From NCBI GenBank assembly GCA_030411725.1, contig MU839842.1:62001-126000 (forward strand): a DNA stretch of 64,000 nt. The letters run 5' to 3'. This document shows positions 40,403 through 51,521 of the stretch, piece by piece. A program made the translations under genes and the position numbers. The notes below the pieces were generated by a model. The model was given only the letters and a program-made list of their open reading frames with translations, did not search any database and had not been told where the DNA came from. This DNA is from Echria macrotheca. Its lineage: Eukaryota > Ascomycota > Sordariomycetes > Sordariales > Schizotheciaceae. Every line of letters starts with the position of its first letter. Position 1 is the first letter of the stretch.

Positions 40403-43002
40403 TCACCGTTTCCTCGCAACATTCTTACAATCCTCACATATCTTGTGCGTGCACATATAACAGCCCCCATACATGGCGGTACCCCAGGCAAAATCGCCGC
40501 CACACTGGCAACATTTTGCCCATTTATCGTGAGAACGCCCGAACCTACTACTGCCCTGTGCCTCTTCACTATTCATCATCTCCTCCGCTGCTCCATATCG
40601 AATCAACAACTCTTTCAGTCGCTCATCACCCACCATACGGGCACACTGCAGATTAGTAAGCCCATCGGCATTTTTGGAATTAGGGTCCGCGCCGTTCTCG
40701 AGGAGAAAGTGAGCAACATTCCGGTGGCCCCGGAAGACGGCGACCTGAAGCGGGGTGGCAAGGGCTCGGCCCCCTGGCTGGTCGATCGCTGACGAGCCAT
40801 TTGTTTGCGCAATATGACGAACGACGGGCAGCAGCCCAAAGGATGCGGCGTAGTACAGAGGGTCTGTGGCGAGTGCCACCCTAGGCGGAGCTTCCCGGAT
40901 CAGAGCCTGCACCCACGAGGCGTAGTGCCCGCCGCTTTCCGTGTTGCGGCTCCCGAAGAGACGTAAGATCGATTCCAAAGCGGTCGAATCCCCTCCGGGA
41001 TAGTGAGATGGCCAAGCCCTGGCGGCGTAGTCCAGAAGAGGGTAGCGGTCTCTCCGGCTGTCGAGCTCGACCAGATCGTGGCAGGTAGTGGCGAACTCGT
41101 CGAACATCAGGTATGTAATGCACTTGTCGAAGATTCTCTTGTTTATACTCGCCGCGGCTAGACGGTCCATGCCGAGGTAGTACCATGCGTTCCCGTCGGC
41201 ATTCACTGTTGGCGAGGAAGAGGATAGGAAATCTCGGATCGACGCGTGGCTCAAAAACACCTGCGCCGTCTCCTGGTCGTGGTCAAGCAGCCCGCGGCAC
41301 ATGGTCAGGATCTCGCGAGGATTCGGGAGACGCAGCTCGGCGTCCATGTAGGTGTCGTCCAGCTCGAGGACGACCGCCTCGGCCAGGGCGCCTAGGGTGA
41401 GTGGCTGCACTGCGTAGACTACCCAGACCAGGGCTTCGCGAACCATGTCCCGGTCCTGAGGCGGCACCTGACTCAGACTCTCGGCGTAGACTTTGAACAG
41501 GTCTTCGGGCATCTTGTTGATTGCCCGGATCACCTCTCTGCCCGTGTGTAGGCGGCAGTATGAGTCCAGCTGGCAAGTGACGTATCGAAACCTACGGCGC
41601 TCATGATCAGTCCCGCTAGAGAGGGATATATGTCTCTTGGAAATACTCACACTCCTTCTGCTTGGGCAACCAGATTCGAGGCCAGGTCCTGTTTCCTGGT
41701 CTGAGACAGAAAGCATGCCGGCTCGTCCGTTTCCAACCTCTGGCTGATATACGCTCGCATATCTTCGTTGCTATGTTCCGGGCTTACGTAGACATTGGCT
41801 TGTACATCTTGGCGATAGACCGAGAGACTCATCATAGCCGTGCTGCTGGTGACAAAGATACGCACACGTTCCGCCTGCGACAGAATTCGATACAACAGCC
41901 GAAACACATCGCTTGGGCTCTGGGCCTCGTTGGCAGCGTCGACAAAGAGGTATGTCCCGTACATGGCATTGCAGCACTCGGCGATGTAGTGTAACAACTG
42001 CTTCTCGCCGGGGACGGTCCCGCTCGGATCATCGCACTCTGCTTGGAGTGTTGCCAACACCGAATCGTTATGCCTCAGGAGCTGCGCCAGTATGCCGCCC
42101 AGCATCGCACCGCAAGATCGAGAAGTCGGGTGACTGGCCGAAAAGTAGTAGTACGCAACATGGACGCTGTCGTTCTCGGCGACAGCTCGTTTCGCCGTGT
42201 TGATAGCCGCAGCGCACAATACCGTCTTTCCGCATCCCGACGGACCAGCGAGAAAGAGCAACCGGGAGTCCTCATTCATCGGATGACGCTGACCCCAGTT
42301 AACGTCGTCTTTCGGCGCATTCTTGAGCCGTTTCGCAGCCTCACGCTCCTGGGCACACCAAGCTCGGAACTTGTCATCTTCACAGCTGAGCCAGGCGGAG
42401 AACGGACCGTTCAGAAACCACGATCCCGTCCCCAGCTGCTGACCGGCCCCGGCTTTTGCATGGAGGGACTCGGGACTGAACGGTGCGAGCCATTTGCGTA
42501 TCCGGTCGTACAGCTCCTTGTTCTCCTGTGCTTCTTTCTCCTGCCGGTCGATAGACAGTGCGGTCGATATGCTCTTGACGAGGGCCAAGACGTCGTGCTG
42601 CGAGGCCGAAGTATCATCCATCAGGACGAGGACAAAGAAACTCTTTGCTCGCTCGACTTTGGCGACTTGTTCCTGGACCGATGTCTTGCTTCGCGTCCAG
42701 GAGAGGCTTGACAGCTTCGACTGCTTCTTTGAAGTCAAATCATCGAGCATCGAATCCAGGAGGGTTGCCGTCGCAACAAGTGTATCTGCGTATTGTTGCT
42801 GAGTCTGCTGCAGGGGCCGCGCGGCTGAAGCTTTCTGTCGCTGATCAATCTGCTCTATGATTCCTTTCAAGGCGAGAACCTCTGTGTAGAGTTCGTACAT
42901 CTCCTTCTTCGCCGACCGCACCGTCTGCACGTAGTCGTAGAGACGCACGAGAAGATCGCCGGCGAGGCTGGCCAGACTTATGAGTGAAATTGGGTCTGCC
43001 AT
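40403..43002 (-). CDS. NLR-type STAND protein: N-terminal helical domain, NACHT, ankyrin repeats, Cys-rich tail
   Basis: 846 aa in two exons (43002-41651, 41591-40403) joined at the conserved EGV/FRYVTCQLD. Residues 1-200 form a helical domain starting MADPISLISLASLAGDLLVR, like the HeLo-type or related death-inducing domains of fungal NLRs. The NACHT ATPase has P-loop LFLAGPSGCGKTVL (near 251) and Walker B TYLFVDAANEA. A winged-helix/linker region follows, then ankyrin-like repeats (RALATPLQVAVFRGHRNVAHF, LLENGADPNSKNADGLTNLQ). The last 40 residues hold seven Cys, with CQCGGDFAW and CYMCTHKICEDC, likely a small zinc-binding module. Such proteins are intracellular immune or incompatibility sensors. 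The start is set at 43002; the codons above it have no ATG. Confidence 0.9.
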
Positions 43003-43787
43003 TTTTGAGAATACCTGTGCTGGGGGCTTCAGAAAAGGGGCAAGCAGACAGTTTCTGGTCTTGATCACAGGCAGTGAGGAGGTGTTGTCGAACGAATCCG
43101 AGCGGGGTCATGAGACCAGTGATCCCTGGTTGGATCAACTTGCACTCAAAGGGCGCCACAGCGTAATCATTCCCTCGTCTGATTCGACAAGAGGACAACT
43201 GACCAGAGTTTGTGATTGGTTGCGAGCGAGTTTATTATCGGCATCCAGTGAGTGTGGTTCTCACGGCTGTTGGCATTGAAAGGGTGCATCCCCCTTTTGC
43301 TACAGGTGCACCCCCTGGACAACGTTTTAGCCAACTACGTTACCTATATACTTCTGATATCTTTTCAAAACGGAAGATATATACTAGCAATAGGGTTGTA
43401 TATAATATAGAGTTTTTTTTGATCGTGTGAAGGTTGATTAACGTGAGGATATCAGGTATGTGCTAGGTAGTTATGGCTTATATGCGATGGCCTTGAGAGG
43501 TTGAGATATACTACGCCTTGTAGGTTAACAGAAAGTTGAGAACTCGGTGGATTGAAGCCTCTTGCTTACAGTCTTCGTACCATTCTACGCGTGCTGCAAC
43601 CTTTGAGGATGTGGTCGAAAATCTAGGTATCATAGGGGGGATACGTACGGATCAAAAGGGAGGTGCGTCCCTATCATTTGCCCTGCTGTTATTGCGGAAG
43701 CGGTCAGAAGAGACTGGGCAGGCGAGACTGAAAGACACGTTGTTTCCTCCAACATTCACAAACACCTCCTTCCCTTCCCAGCTCGTC
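43003..43787. other. Intergenic between divergent genes
   Basis: 785 bp, AT-rich near 43340-43440. No feature supported. Confidence 0.5.
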
Positions 43788-44882
43788 ATGGCAACCCCAC
43801 ACCCACCAGTTGCTGACCGCCTTCCTACCTACTTAACGTCCGAAGCTCAAGACACCTCACCTCACTCACTACCTATTTCCCTTCAACCAGTCCAGGTTAC
43901 CGCCTCAATGACATCCCGCGACCCCGACTACGACTCCGAGCGCGAGGACAACCCGCGCCGCGTCCTCAACACGGATGGCTACTTCAGGAAAGACGGCGCC
44001 ACACGGCCCTTCGTCTTCAAGCTCGAGGAGTTTAAGCCCCGCATCGTCGACAAGAACGGGAAAGAGCACCAGCCCCGCGGCACCGACATGATCTACACCG
44101 TCCGGCCCGTCCCAAACCCCATCCTCGTCCAGCACGCGCGCGAGGTAATGTGCCCATCCTCCGAAGGACAGAACGGAGAAACCGCCATCTGGACCGCGAC
44201 CCTCAACCCGCCCCCTTCGGAACCCACCGCTTCCCCGGGCACCCTCTTCGCCCCGCGCGAGGTAAACACCGCAACCGCAGGAATCCACAACATCCGCCTC
44301 GTGCCCCGCCGCCGATACGTCTCCCGAATCGACAGCCTCAAGCTGAAAACAATGCTCATAACCGTCTCCGGCTTCTGCATCGACAACGGCCCAGCCGACT
44401 CCCGCGCCGGGTGGTCCTTCATCTTCCGCCCCGGCCCCGTGGGCCTCGTAAGCGGCGTGCTCGAGAGACAAGGTCCCGAGCACGACGACGGCTCGCCGGG
44501 CTCGGTGCACGGGGCGACCGTGACCCGCGCCGAGATCCGCGCGGCCATCGCGGCGCTCGAGTTCCGCGTGTGGTGGGGCGAGGGCTGGGAGCGGCTGATC
44601 ATCGCCTCCGACTCGGAGTATCTCGTCTGCGGCGCGACGAGCTGGATGCGCACGTGGGCGGCGCGGGGCTGGCGCACGTCCGGGGGCGCGCGGGTCAAGA
44701 ACCGCGACCTGTGGGAGAAGCTGGCCGGGTTGCTCGAGGTGTTTGCTGAGGGTGGCACCGAGGTGAGCTTCTGGCAGATTCCCAAGAGGTGGAATGTCGA
44801 GGCGCACCGGGCGGCCAAGGAGGCTGCTGAATCCGGTGAGGTTGTTGAAGAGTTCGTCAAGCCAACTGGTGTGATGGTGTAG
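43788..44882 (+). CDS. RNase H-like domain protein
   Basis: 364 aa, intronless. A Pro-rich, disordered N-terminus leads to an RNase H-like fold from about residue 190. The first acidic strand is FCIDNGPADSRAGWSFIF, the second residue lies in VTRAEIRAAIAAL, and the third in LIIASDSEYLVCG followed by the WxxxGWRTS helix. The fourth catalytic position, usually Asp in NxxAD, is His in WNVEAHRAAK. That may lower or alter nuclease activity. Such proteins are common in fungal genomes as solitary RNase H domains, possibly derived from retroelements, and are of unknown role. A later ATG at 43908 is an alternative start in a region that is better conserved in character. Confidence 0.78.
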   Translation: MATPHPPVADRLPTYLTSEAQDTSPHSLPISLQPVQVTASMTSRDPDYDSEREDNPRRVLNTDGYFRKDGATRPFVFKLEEFKPRIVDKNGKEHQPRGTDMIYTVRPVPNPILVQHAREVMCPSSEGQNGETAIWTATLNPPPSEPTASPGTLFAPREVNTATAGIHNIRLVPRRRYVSRIDSLKLKTMLITVSGFCIDNGPADSRAGWSFIFRPGPVGLVSGVLERQGPEHDDGSPGSVHGATVTRAEIRAAIAALEFRVWWGEGWERLIIASDSEYLVCGATSWMRTWAARGWRTSGGARVKNRDLWEKLAGLLEVFAEGGTEVSFWQIPKRWNVEAHRAAKEAAESGEVVEEFVKPTGVMV

Positions 44883-45798
44883 AAATAGTAGTCTGTAGTA
44901 CCATAGCGGGAGCCAGTTAAAACTTCCAAAAGTTTCAAGTCCTGCCAGGGACCCCTAAGCCATGCCAGGGAGGGCTAAGCTTTGTGGGACAGCCCCTGTA
45001 AGGTGCTCCTGGCAGTCCAGATCTTGGCGATGGCGACAGCGATGGGATAGTCCTGGTGGTGATCCTGGTGGCGGTGCTCCTGGTCCTCTTGATTGCGTGT
45101 GGAAAAGAGCAAGGCAATTGGACTTGGAAAAAATCTCAAGGTTTGCGTGCGTGTGTGGGTGGTTGCGGTCGTTCCTTCCGTTTTTGCAACTATTCGCACC
45201 CCACGATCGGAAGCAAAGGACCACCAGCGCATTCCAGCCCAAGAACCCACAACAGCAATCCACGATCCGGAAGATCAGCCATCTGGGACGTAGAATCGAT
45301 GGCAGGTAGGTAGGTAAGTAGATAAACAGGCTGCTAGTCGGATTGCAAAGTACTTACGCTGTAAATTCTCAAATTTATATAGAAGGGTTACATAGAGGGG
45401 CCACAAGGATACAAGGCTTACAGGTCCCTGGCAAGGCTTAGGTCCTTTTGGCAAGGCTTAGGAACCTTGTCAGGGCATATGTTTTCACCTTTTCCCACTA
45501 TGGTAGTTTGGTAACTGCCCAGTAACCGAGCGGTGGTTCAGCATATGTTGCTTATGAAGCTTTCTTGTTGAGAGATAGCCTGGGCGGCATCGTGCCTGCT
45601 TCGCCCCTAGAATCAACATCATGATGTATAGGTAGGTAGTCACCTCGGCCCAACATCAACTGCATGACTCGTAAAGAAAACAAGACAATTCAATTGTTAA
45701 ACCAGAACGCTATCCGATCCATGCTCCGCTGTGATGCTGAATCCGCAATCTGAACCATCCATCGACCTGATGCCCGCTCGCTATCACCCACCCGAGAG
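44883..45798. other. Intergenic region carrying the inverted-repeat element
   Basis: Apart from the element at 44941-45476 and a GGTAGGTAGGTA tract near 45304, nothing else was recognised. Confidence 0.5.
44941..45476. mobile_element. Probable MITE or degraded DNA transposon with inverted repeats
   Basis: The 60 bp at the left end (44941-45003) and the reverse complement of the right end (45418-45476) align at roughly 70%. Both contain two CTAAGCC/CTAAGC blocks spaced about 22 bp apart, each near a TGCCAGGG- or TTGCCA-like block. The 536-bp interior holds no complete transposase. I could not define a target-site duplication, and the superfamily is not assigned. Confidence 0.55.
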
Positions 45799-46620
45799 CT
45801 AACCTATCCTCGCCGAGCTAGCCGTCAACAAATCAACCTGGAGCGGACCCGACCTGACAATCAGACATTCCGACAGATCTGTGTCATCAACTCCCTCTGC
45901 GACCTTGAAAAAGTCCTCCCCAAAGTCACTATCCAGCCGTTTCTTAAGGTCCTCCTTCCGCATATCGTCGAACCGGATCATCGAGATCCAGCCCTCGGCC
46001 GGCACCTTGAGCTCCGCCAGCTGAAACGCATAGACCACGGCCTCCGGTTCCTGTGCGTTAGCATCGTGGTGCGACGCATGCTTGCTACTCCTCTCCGCCG
46101 GCCCAACCCCGTACGTGACTCGCCAGCCCGGGCCCTTGCGCGACCGCGCCGTCACGGAGACGCCCTTGATCGTCTTGATTCCAGTCACCATGAACAGCGG
46201 GACCTTGTATTGGGCGGTTCGGAGATACCCTCCAACGGACCCCTTACCCATATTGGAGGGCACATCGGACTCCGCGGGTGCCGCGATACGGAGAAAGGCC
46301 TGGGTGGGATCAATCGATTCGGAGCGGAGGCGTGTGATTGAGTACGAGAGAATGTGTTGCGCATTATTGGTGACGTCTTCGCCTAGGCCGTACAGGCCAA
46401 GGAACATCCTAAAGGGGGTGTTTGGAGTCCTTCCCGTGATGTCGACTGAGCTCGTAAGGCTGTGGATTTCCCTCGTTTGCACATTCTCGGTCTGAAGGTC
46501 GGCAACCGTCGGCCTGAAGCGTACTTGCGCCGGTGTTATCGGACTGTCGATGATGCTGCCGACCGGGAGATGATCGGCGGGAATGTCCCATCCGACGGAG
46601 AGGAAATACACTGGAACCAT
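45799..46620 (-). CDS. Conserved fungal protein of unknown function
   Basis: A 273-aa intronless protein starting MVPVYFLSVGWDIPADHLPV. It has no signal peptide or obvious membrane segment. Predicted strands alternate with loops, and the segment KVPLFMVTGIKTIKGVSVTA is typical of a widespread fungal family of hypothetical proteins, most members of which have the same GW..P.D..P.GSII opening. I know no confirmed function. Its place next to an NLR gene makes a role in self/non-self or defence responses possible, but that is inference from location alone. Confidence 0.75.
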   Translation of the reverse strand: MVPVYFLSVGWDIPADHLPVGSIIDSPITPAQVRFRPTVADLQTENVQTREIHSLTSSVDITGRTPNTPFRMFLGLYGLGEDVTNNAQHILSYSITRLRSESIDPTQAFLRIAAPAESDVPSNMGKGSVGGYLRTAQYKVPLFMVTGIKTIKGVSVTARSRKGPGWRVTYGVGPAERSSKHASHHDANAQEPEAVVYAFQLAELKVPAEGWISMIRFDDMRKEDLKKRLDSDFGEDFFKVAEGVDDTDLSECLIVRSGPLQVDLLTASSARIG

Positions 46621-47610
46621 GATGAATGGCGAATGAATAATTTGATGAGTGGTGAATGACTTTGATGATGAGCAGTGAGCGACTTGATGCGACAGAGAAC
46701 TTGATGGCGAAGAGAGCGAGGATCATGTTCTCAGCAGCGAGGTCGGGCGATATATATATAAGAAACCAGGAGGCTAGGCCCTGTTGTATGTGGCTGCAAT
46801 CGTTCAGCTTGGAAGTGGCGTGATGTGAGGTGACGATTTGGGTCAGGCAGCTATTGCCTCGCCTGCGGCAGCCTGCAGAAGGAACCGCTCACATTTGATC
46901 CCGCCGGCAGCTGCATCGGCCTAATGTACACACAGCAGCATTGGGCAGAACCTGCCGGCATGAGGGGCGCCGATGACGGCCCTCTGGGATAAAAAGGAGG
47001 TACACTGTGCTTGTGACACCATTCTGGCAGGACAACCAAAGATGCACTTCCAGCAATTCACTACACTCGATCCTTCCTCAACGGCGTCCATGTTAGATGT
47101 GGAAAGTCCATGTTCTCTCGGCTGAAGTACCTGCCAATGTTGAACCTCACTCAGTCTCGGCAGTCACTGTGCAACGCTTCCTGTTTCTTTCTCCTTGTGC
47201 AAACAGTCCGTGGTTACCGAGTGCCACGAAACGGGTAGGTACACTCCCTCATATCAGCAGCTCCAGCAGGTAAAGTTCCTGCGGCCACGACAGCTCGTGG
47301 GAAAGCCCAAGTGACATGCGCTTTTGATTTGAGACTGGCATTTTGTAACGGCACGAGGGACTTGAGGATTATGTGACAGGCTGGCTGATCAGAGGTCATT
47401 GACATGTGAAACAAAAAACCATTGACTGTAATAGAGAGGCACGTACCTCTGTTGGGGATCGAGCTGCGGAGCGAGAGTTCCAAATGACGATACCAAGGGG
47501 TGGTACACCACGACGAGTAATCCATGAACCGTGATTGTCATTACGTCGTTTGCTAGTTTATTAACATGTCTAGTTTTAAGACCCAGACGCCACAGTGTAT
47601 GTATGCGATT
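46621..47610. other. Intergenic with TATA-like tract
   Basis: About 990 bp. A run of alternating TA at 46749-46760 lies about 130 bp upstream of the 45799-46620 gene and may be its TATA element. No other feature. Confidence 0.45.
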
Positions 47611-50600
47611 TCAGCTCAGCAGCTCCCTGATGTCCTCTATCCGTTGTACCTTCTTCTCCTCGTCCGACATCATACCAAGTGAGCTGGCACTAGAACGGTA
47701 TTAGTTGCAGTCATTCAACGTCACGAGCACAAGATGTCAACTCACATAAACTTCTTCCTCTCTTGGATCTTCAGCATTCGTTCCTCCACGCTCTCCTTCA
47801 CAATGAACCGATAAACCTTCACTTCGTCCTCTTGGCCCATCCGGTGGATTCGGTCAATAGCCTGAGCCTCGATCGCGAAGCTCCACCAGGGGTCCATCAT
47901 GTAGACGCGTTTGGCGCTGGTCAGGTTCAGCCCGACGCCGCCAGCCTTCAGGCTGATGAGTAGAACCGTGAACTTGTTGGACTCCTTGAACTCGGTCAGC
48001 ACGGCGGCACGCGCCTTCTGGGCCATGGACCCATCCAGACGCAAAAAGCGCATATTGGCGCGAGCAAGAGCCGGCTCGATGAGCGACAGGAACGACGTGA
48101 ACTGGCTGAACACGACCGACTTCATCTGCGGGTTCTCTTTGCGCAACTCTCGAAGGTGTTTGATCAGAGCCACCACCTTCGCCGACGAGTCGGACACGCC
48201 AATTCGTTCGAGGCTGATGCGAGGAGTTTGCCCGTCCGATTTTGTTTCGGGGTCATCGTCGTGGCGTACGACTTTGAACAGGTCCCGAGCATTGATGGCC
48301 CCGCGGCACTGAAAGCACCGCGGAACCTGATGCTGGTCCGTTTGGTGTTTGATGTAGTCAAGCAAGCACTGTTTGCAGGCCGAGTGCCAACACCCGGTAA
48401 CTGTTTGCTCCTCCATGGGCTCTTCAGCGCAAATGGGGCACTCATTCGTGGCCTCGTCTCTGATCTGTCCCAGGACATGAGCACCAAAGGCGTTCGAGCC
48501 ACCTTCGTCGGTAGCAGCAGTGAAACGCTCAATAAGATTCTGTAGATCCATATCATCAGCAAAACCGGCGGCAGCGTCGGCGGCAGCGCCGGCTTCTACT
48601 TCATCTGCAACGATGTCCTGCTTGCGAACAAGAATGGGATGGCAGCAGGACTGGCGAAGACGGAGAATCTGAGCGAAGATGCTGGTAAAGGCCTTCATGA
48701 CTGTGCCGGCTTCAACGTTGGCGTTGAAAGATCGTTTGGCCCGATTAAATATGTGCTCGTACACAGCTCGTTCCGTTTCCGAGAGTTCGATGTCGACGAT
48801 CTCGATTTGTTTGGGAGGCAAGGGCACTAATGGCCTTCCGTCAGGCGTCTTCATGTCTTTTGTTCTTCTCATCACAAGAGGCTCGAGTACTGTCTGGACG
48901 ACGTCCAGAGCGCGCATGAAGTTCTTGGACTCGAAAGGCACCGTGATGAACGTCCGCCAGAATGAGAAATTGCTCCATGGCTCAACTCGCAGGAACCTGA
49001 CGAGACTGAACAAATCCTCCAGCTTATTCACGATGGGGGTTCCTGTCAACGCCCATCTATGCTCCGCAGAAATGTCGTAGCAGGCTCGAGCTGTCTTGGA
49101 CTGTCGATTTTTGATGCTATGTGCCTCATCTAGGATCACACGAAAGAAGTTGAGAGAAAAGAGACCGCGGCTGCTGAGCCTATCGACTTTCTTCGATGCG
49201 ATCTGGGTGAACTCGGAAAGCACTGTGCCGTAGCTGGTGATGATCAAGTCAGGGGCATTCGCCGCGTTTGCTTCGCAGCAAAGTGTCGCCAGATCCGCGT
49301 TTTTGTCAGTGCCATAGTAAATCATGGACCGAAGAGTGCCTTCTTTTGAAGCGTTTTCCGCCTCACTTTGCCATTGAGCGAGAAGAGACATCGGGGCGAC
49401 CACTAAAGTAGTGCACGGGGCATCAACGATGCCGGTTCGGCCTGATCCAGACGGCAAACGCGGGAGCCCGTTCACAGAGGTGGCGGCATTGGCCTGGCGC
49501 AGTGCCTCGAGCGATACATCGGATCTATGCGAATGGACCAAGCTTAGCATTTGGATCGTTTTCCCCAAGCCCATTTCGTCTGCCAGGATCCCGCCCAGAC
49601 ACTGCTGGTTCTGGCGAGGGAACTCCAGAGACATGTCGCCTGAGTACGGGTTGATGTAAAACGCTGACTCGTCCGGGACCTGAGGAAGCTCTTGATCGTC
49701 ATGGTCTTTCGTCGGCCACATGTATTCTTCCCACAGCGGGTGCATGGATGATTCGCGCTCCTCGACCTGCTTGTTCTGTTCTTTAGACAACATCCAATGG
49801 AGCGCTTGTTTCTGGTATGGACGCAACTCCATGGCGAATGTGGAGGCGGGTTCGGCTTCAGGAGTGTTGAAGTCGAAAGATTGGGCTTTCTTGTACAAAG
49901 CGTCGAGTTGATCCTGCTCGAGTTCTTGGCCGTCTTCGTTTTCTTCTGATGGTGGCGAGTTCGGATCGACTCCAGCAGAAGACTTGAGCCTCTCCTTCTC
50001 TTGGATCTCGGCATGTTCCGCTGCGTCCAGAAGCTCCTTGCGCTGGCTTCTTGCTGCTGCGGCGTTGCCTCGTGAGGGAACCAGGTTGATTTCTTGGAAC
50101 AGCCTGACGAGTGCTACTTGTCTCAATCGCAGGCCCCTCTCTTCGGCTGACTCTGCCCCTTCAAATCGACCGATCGATCTGTTGTCCGCCATCTGAAACC
50201 CCCTATCAAAGAATGCCGACCTCAGCAAAGAGCATCGCAGCTGTATAAACACCGTATCGTTGGTCCTCAGCCTCTCGGGCGCGTAGACGCATGTGCCTTC
50301 AAACTTGCATATTCTCTGGTCCATCAATGTTGACACCCAGTTTGCGGTATCCTTGGCTAGTCGGCCGAGTTCTCTGCCGGTGGTATCGGTGAAGCGGACA
50401 ATTACATCGACGCGTTTTGACGCTGCGGGGCTGATACGCTGCAGTGGTTGAAGTGAGCCCAGTTTGTTTTGCCCCTTTGAGCCAATGGAATTCGGCGGCG
50501 TACTCTTCTGGCGCTCGATCCTGACGACATCGCCATGTTTTAGAAGGTTCATTCCGCTTCGGGTCGCCCATCCTTCAACACCAAAAGCGCCAACATATCG

Positions 50601-51233
50601 TGACTCGGGAATTGATGAACTGGAATTGCGCTGTGGGACGTGGGTGGTGTGTCCGCTGGAGGGCAGTGTCGGACGGCTCTTGGAAAGCGGCGGCGCTGTC
50701 GGCTTCTTGAATCTCTTCCAGGTTCCGTCCAGATACATATTTACAGCCCTCTCGATGCTATTGTTGCAATTGTCCCGGATAACCGCGAGGATTTCGGGAG
50801 ACACCGCCTCTCCGACGAAGGCCTCGAATGTCTCTTGGTCGAATGGCAGTGGCGCCGGTGCTGCTGCTTTTGGGCTATCGGCAGCGGCCCGCAGGGAAGT
50901 CGACTGATTGACCGAATGACCGACATCTCGCTCGATCAGAGGGGATCGTGCAGACAATGTTGGAACTGAGAACGAAGACGAAGGGAGCGTAGCCTGGTCT
51001 TCGTCCTGAGGAACTTGCAATACCCGTTTTTTTGGAGTGAATGGAAGCGTCGTCGACGGACTGGAAGGCGGTTCTTGGTCGGCGTTCTCCTCGGGATCTG
51101 TAAAAAACCGTCGCCTTTTTGAGGGCGGTCCCTCTAGCTCGTTCCGCTCCATATCGTGGCCGACCGTCAGGTGCTGCTGTGCTGGTGAGTGCGGTGGTCG
51201 GCGGGGATGCCACTCTTCCGAATTTGGAGACAT
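47611..51233 (-). CDS. rad5: DNA repair helicase/ubiquitin ligase Rad5
   Basis: A 1188-aa Rad5/HLTF-type enzyme of error-free post-replication repair: it polyubiquitinates PCNA and remodels stalled forks. A disordered N-terminus with KRRRFF precedes a HIRAN domain (ESRYVGAFGVEGWATRSGM). The SNF2 core follows, with GGILADEMGLGKTIQMLSLV, DEAHSIKN and the C-terminal helicase motif GGVGLNLTSAKRVYMMDPWW. A RING finger is inserted in it (CPICAEEPMEEQTVTGCWH). The last exon (47689-47611, intron 47690-47745) restores the conserved end KKFIASSLGMMSDEEKK; without it the frame stops at KKFM. The frame is open above 51233, but the first ATG in it is at 51233. It shares a 288-bp divergent promoter with the NDUFAF6-like gene. 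Confidence 0.95.
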
Positions 51234-51521
51234 GGACCGGGGGGTGGATTGGGAGACGCGCTCGTTGGCAAGACGCGATTTCTGGCGTCTGGAAGTCACC
51301 TGACCGTGTCAAACCTCATTGACATCCCTGTCACTCAGTTGTCACTGTTGCTGCGCTCTGGCCACTTTCGTCATCGTGCGCCCGTCCGTCAAAAAAGTCA
51401 ACCTTCGAAAATGAAGTGGGTCCTTGACGCGCTCCAACCGAGCTCCGTTTAACAAGCAGAAGCAATGCTGCAAAGCTTTTGCAAAGACTGCTAGCTGCCA
51501 GGCAGGCGCTCAGTCATCCCC
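51234..51521. promoter_or_regulatory. Divergent promoter of rad5 and the NDUFAF6-like gene
   Basis: 288 bp between the two start codons. No specific site was recognised. Confidence 0.45.

Noticed and set aside
47742..47745. TGA at 47742-47744 as the end of rad5
   Set aside because: It lies within a GTGAGT donor; splicing adds the conserved 26-residue Rad5 C-terminus.
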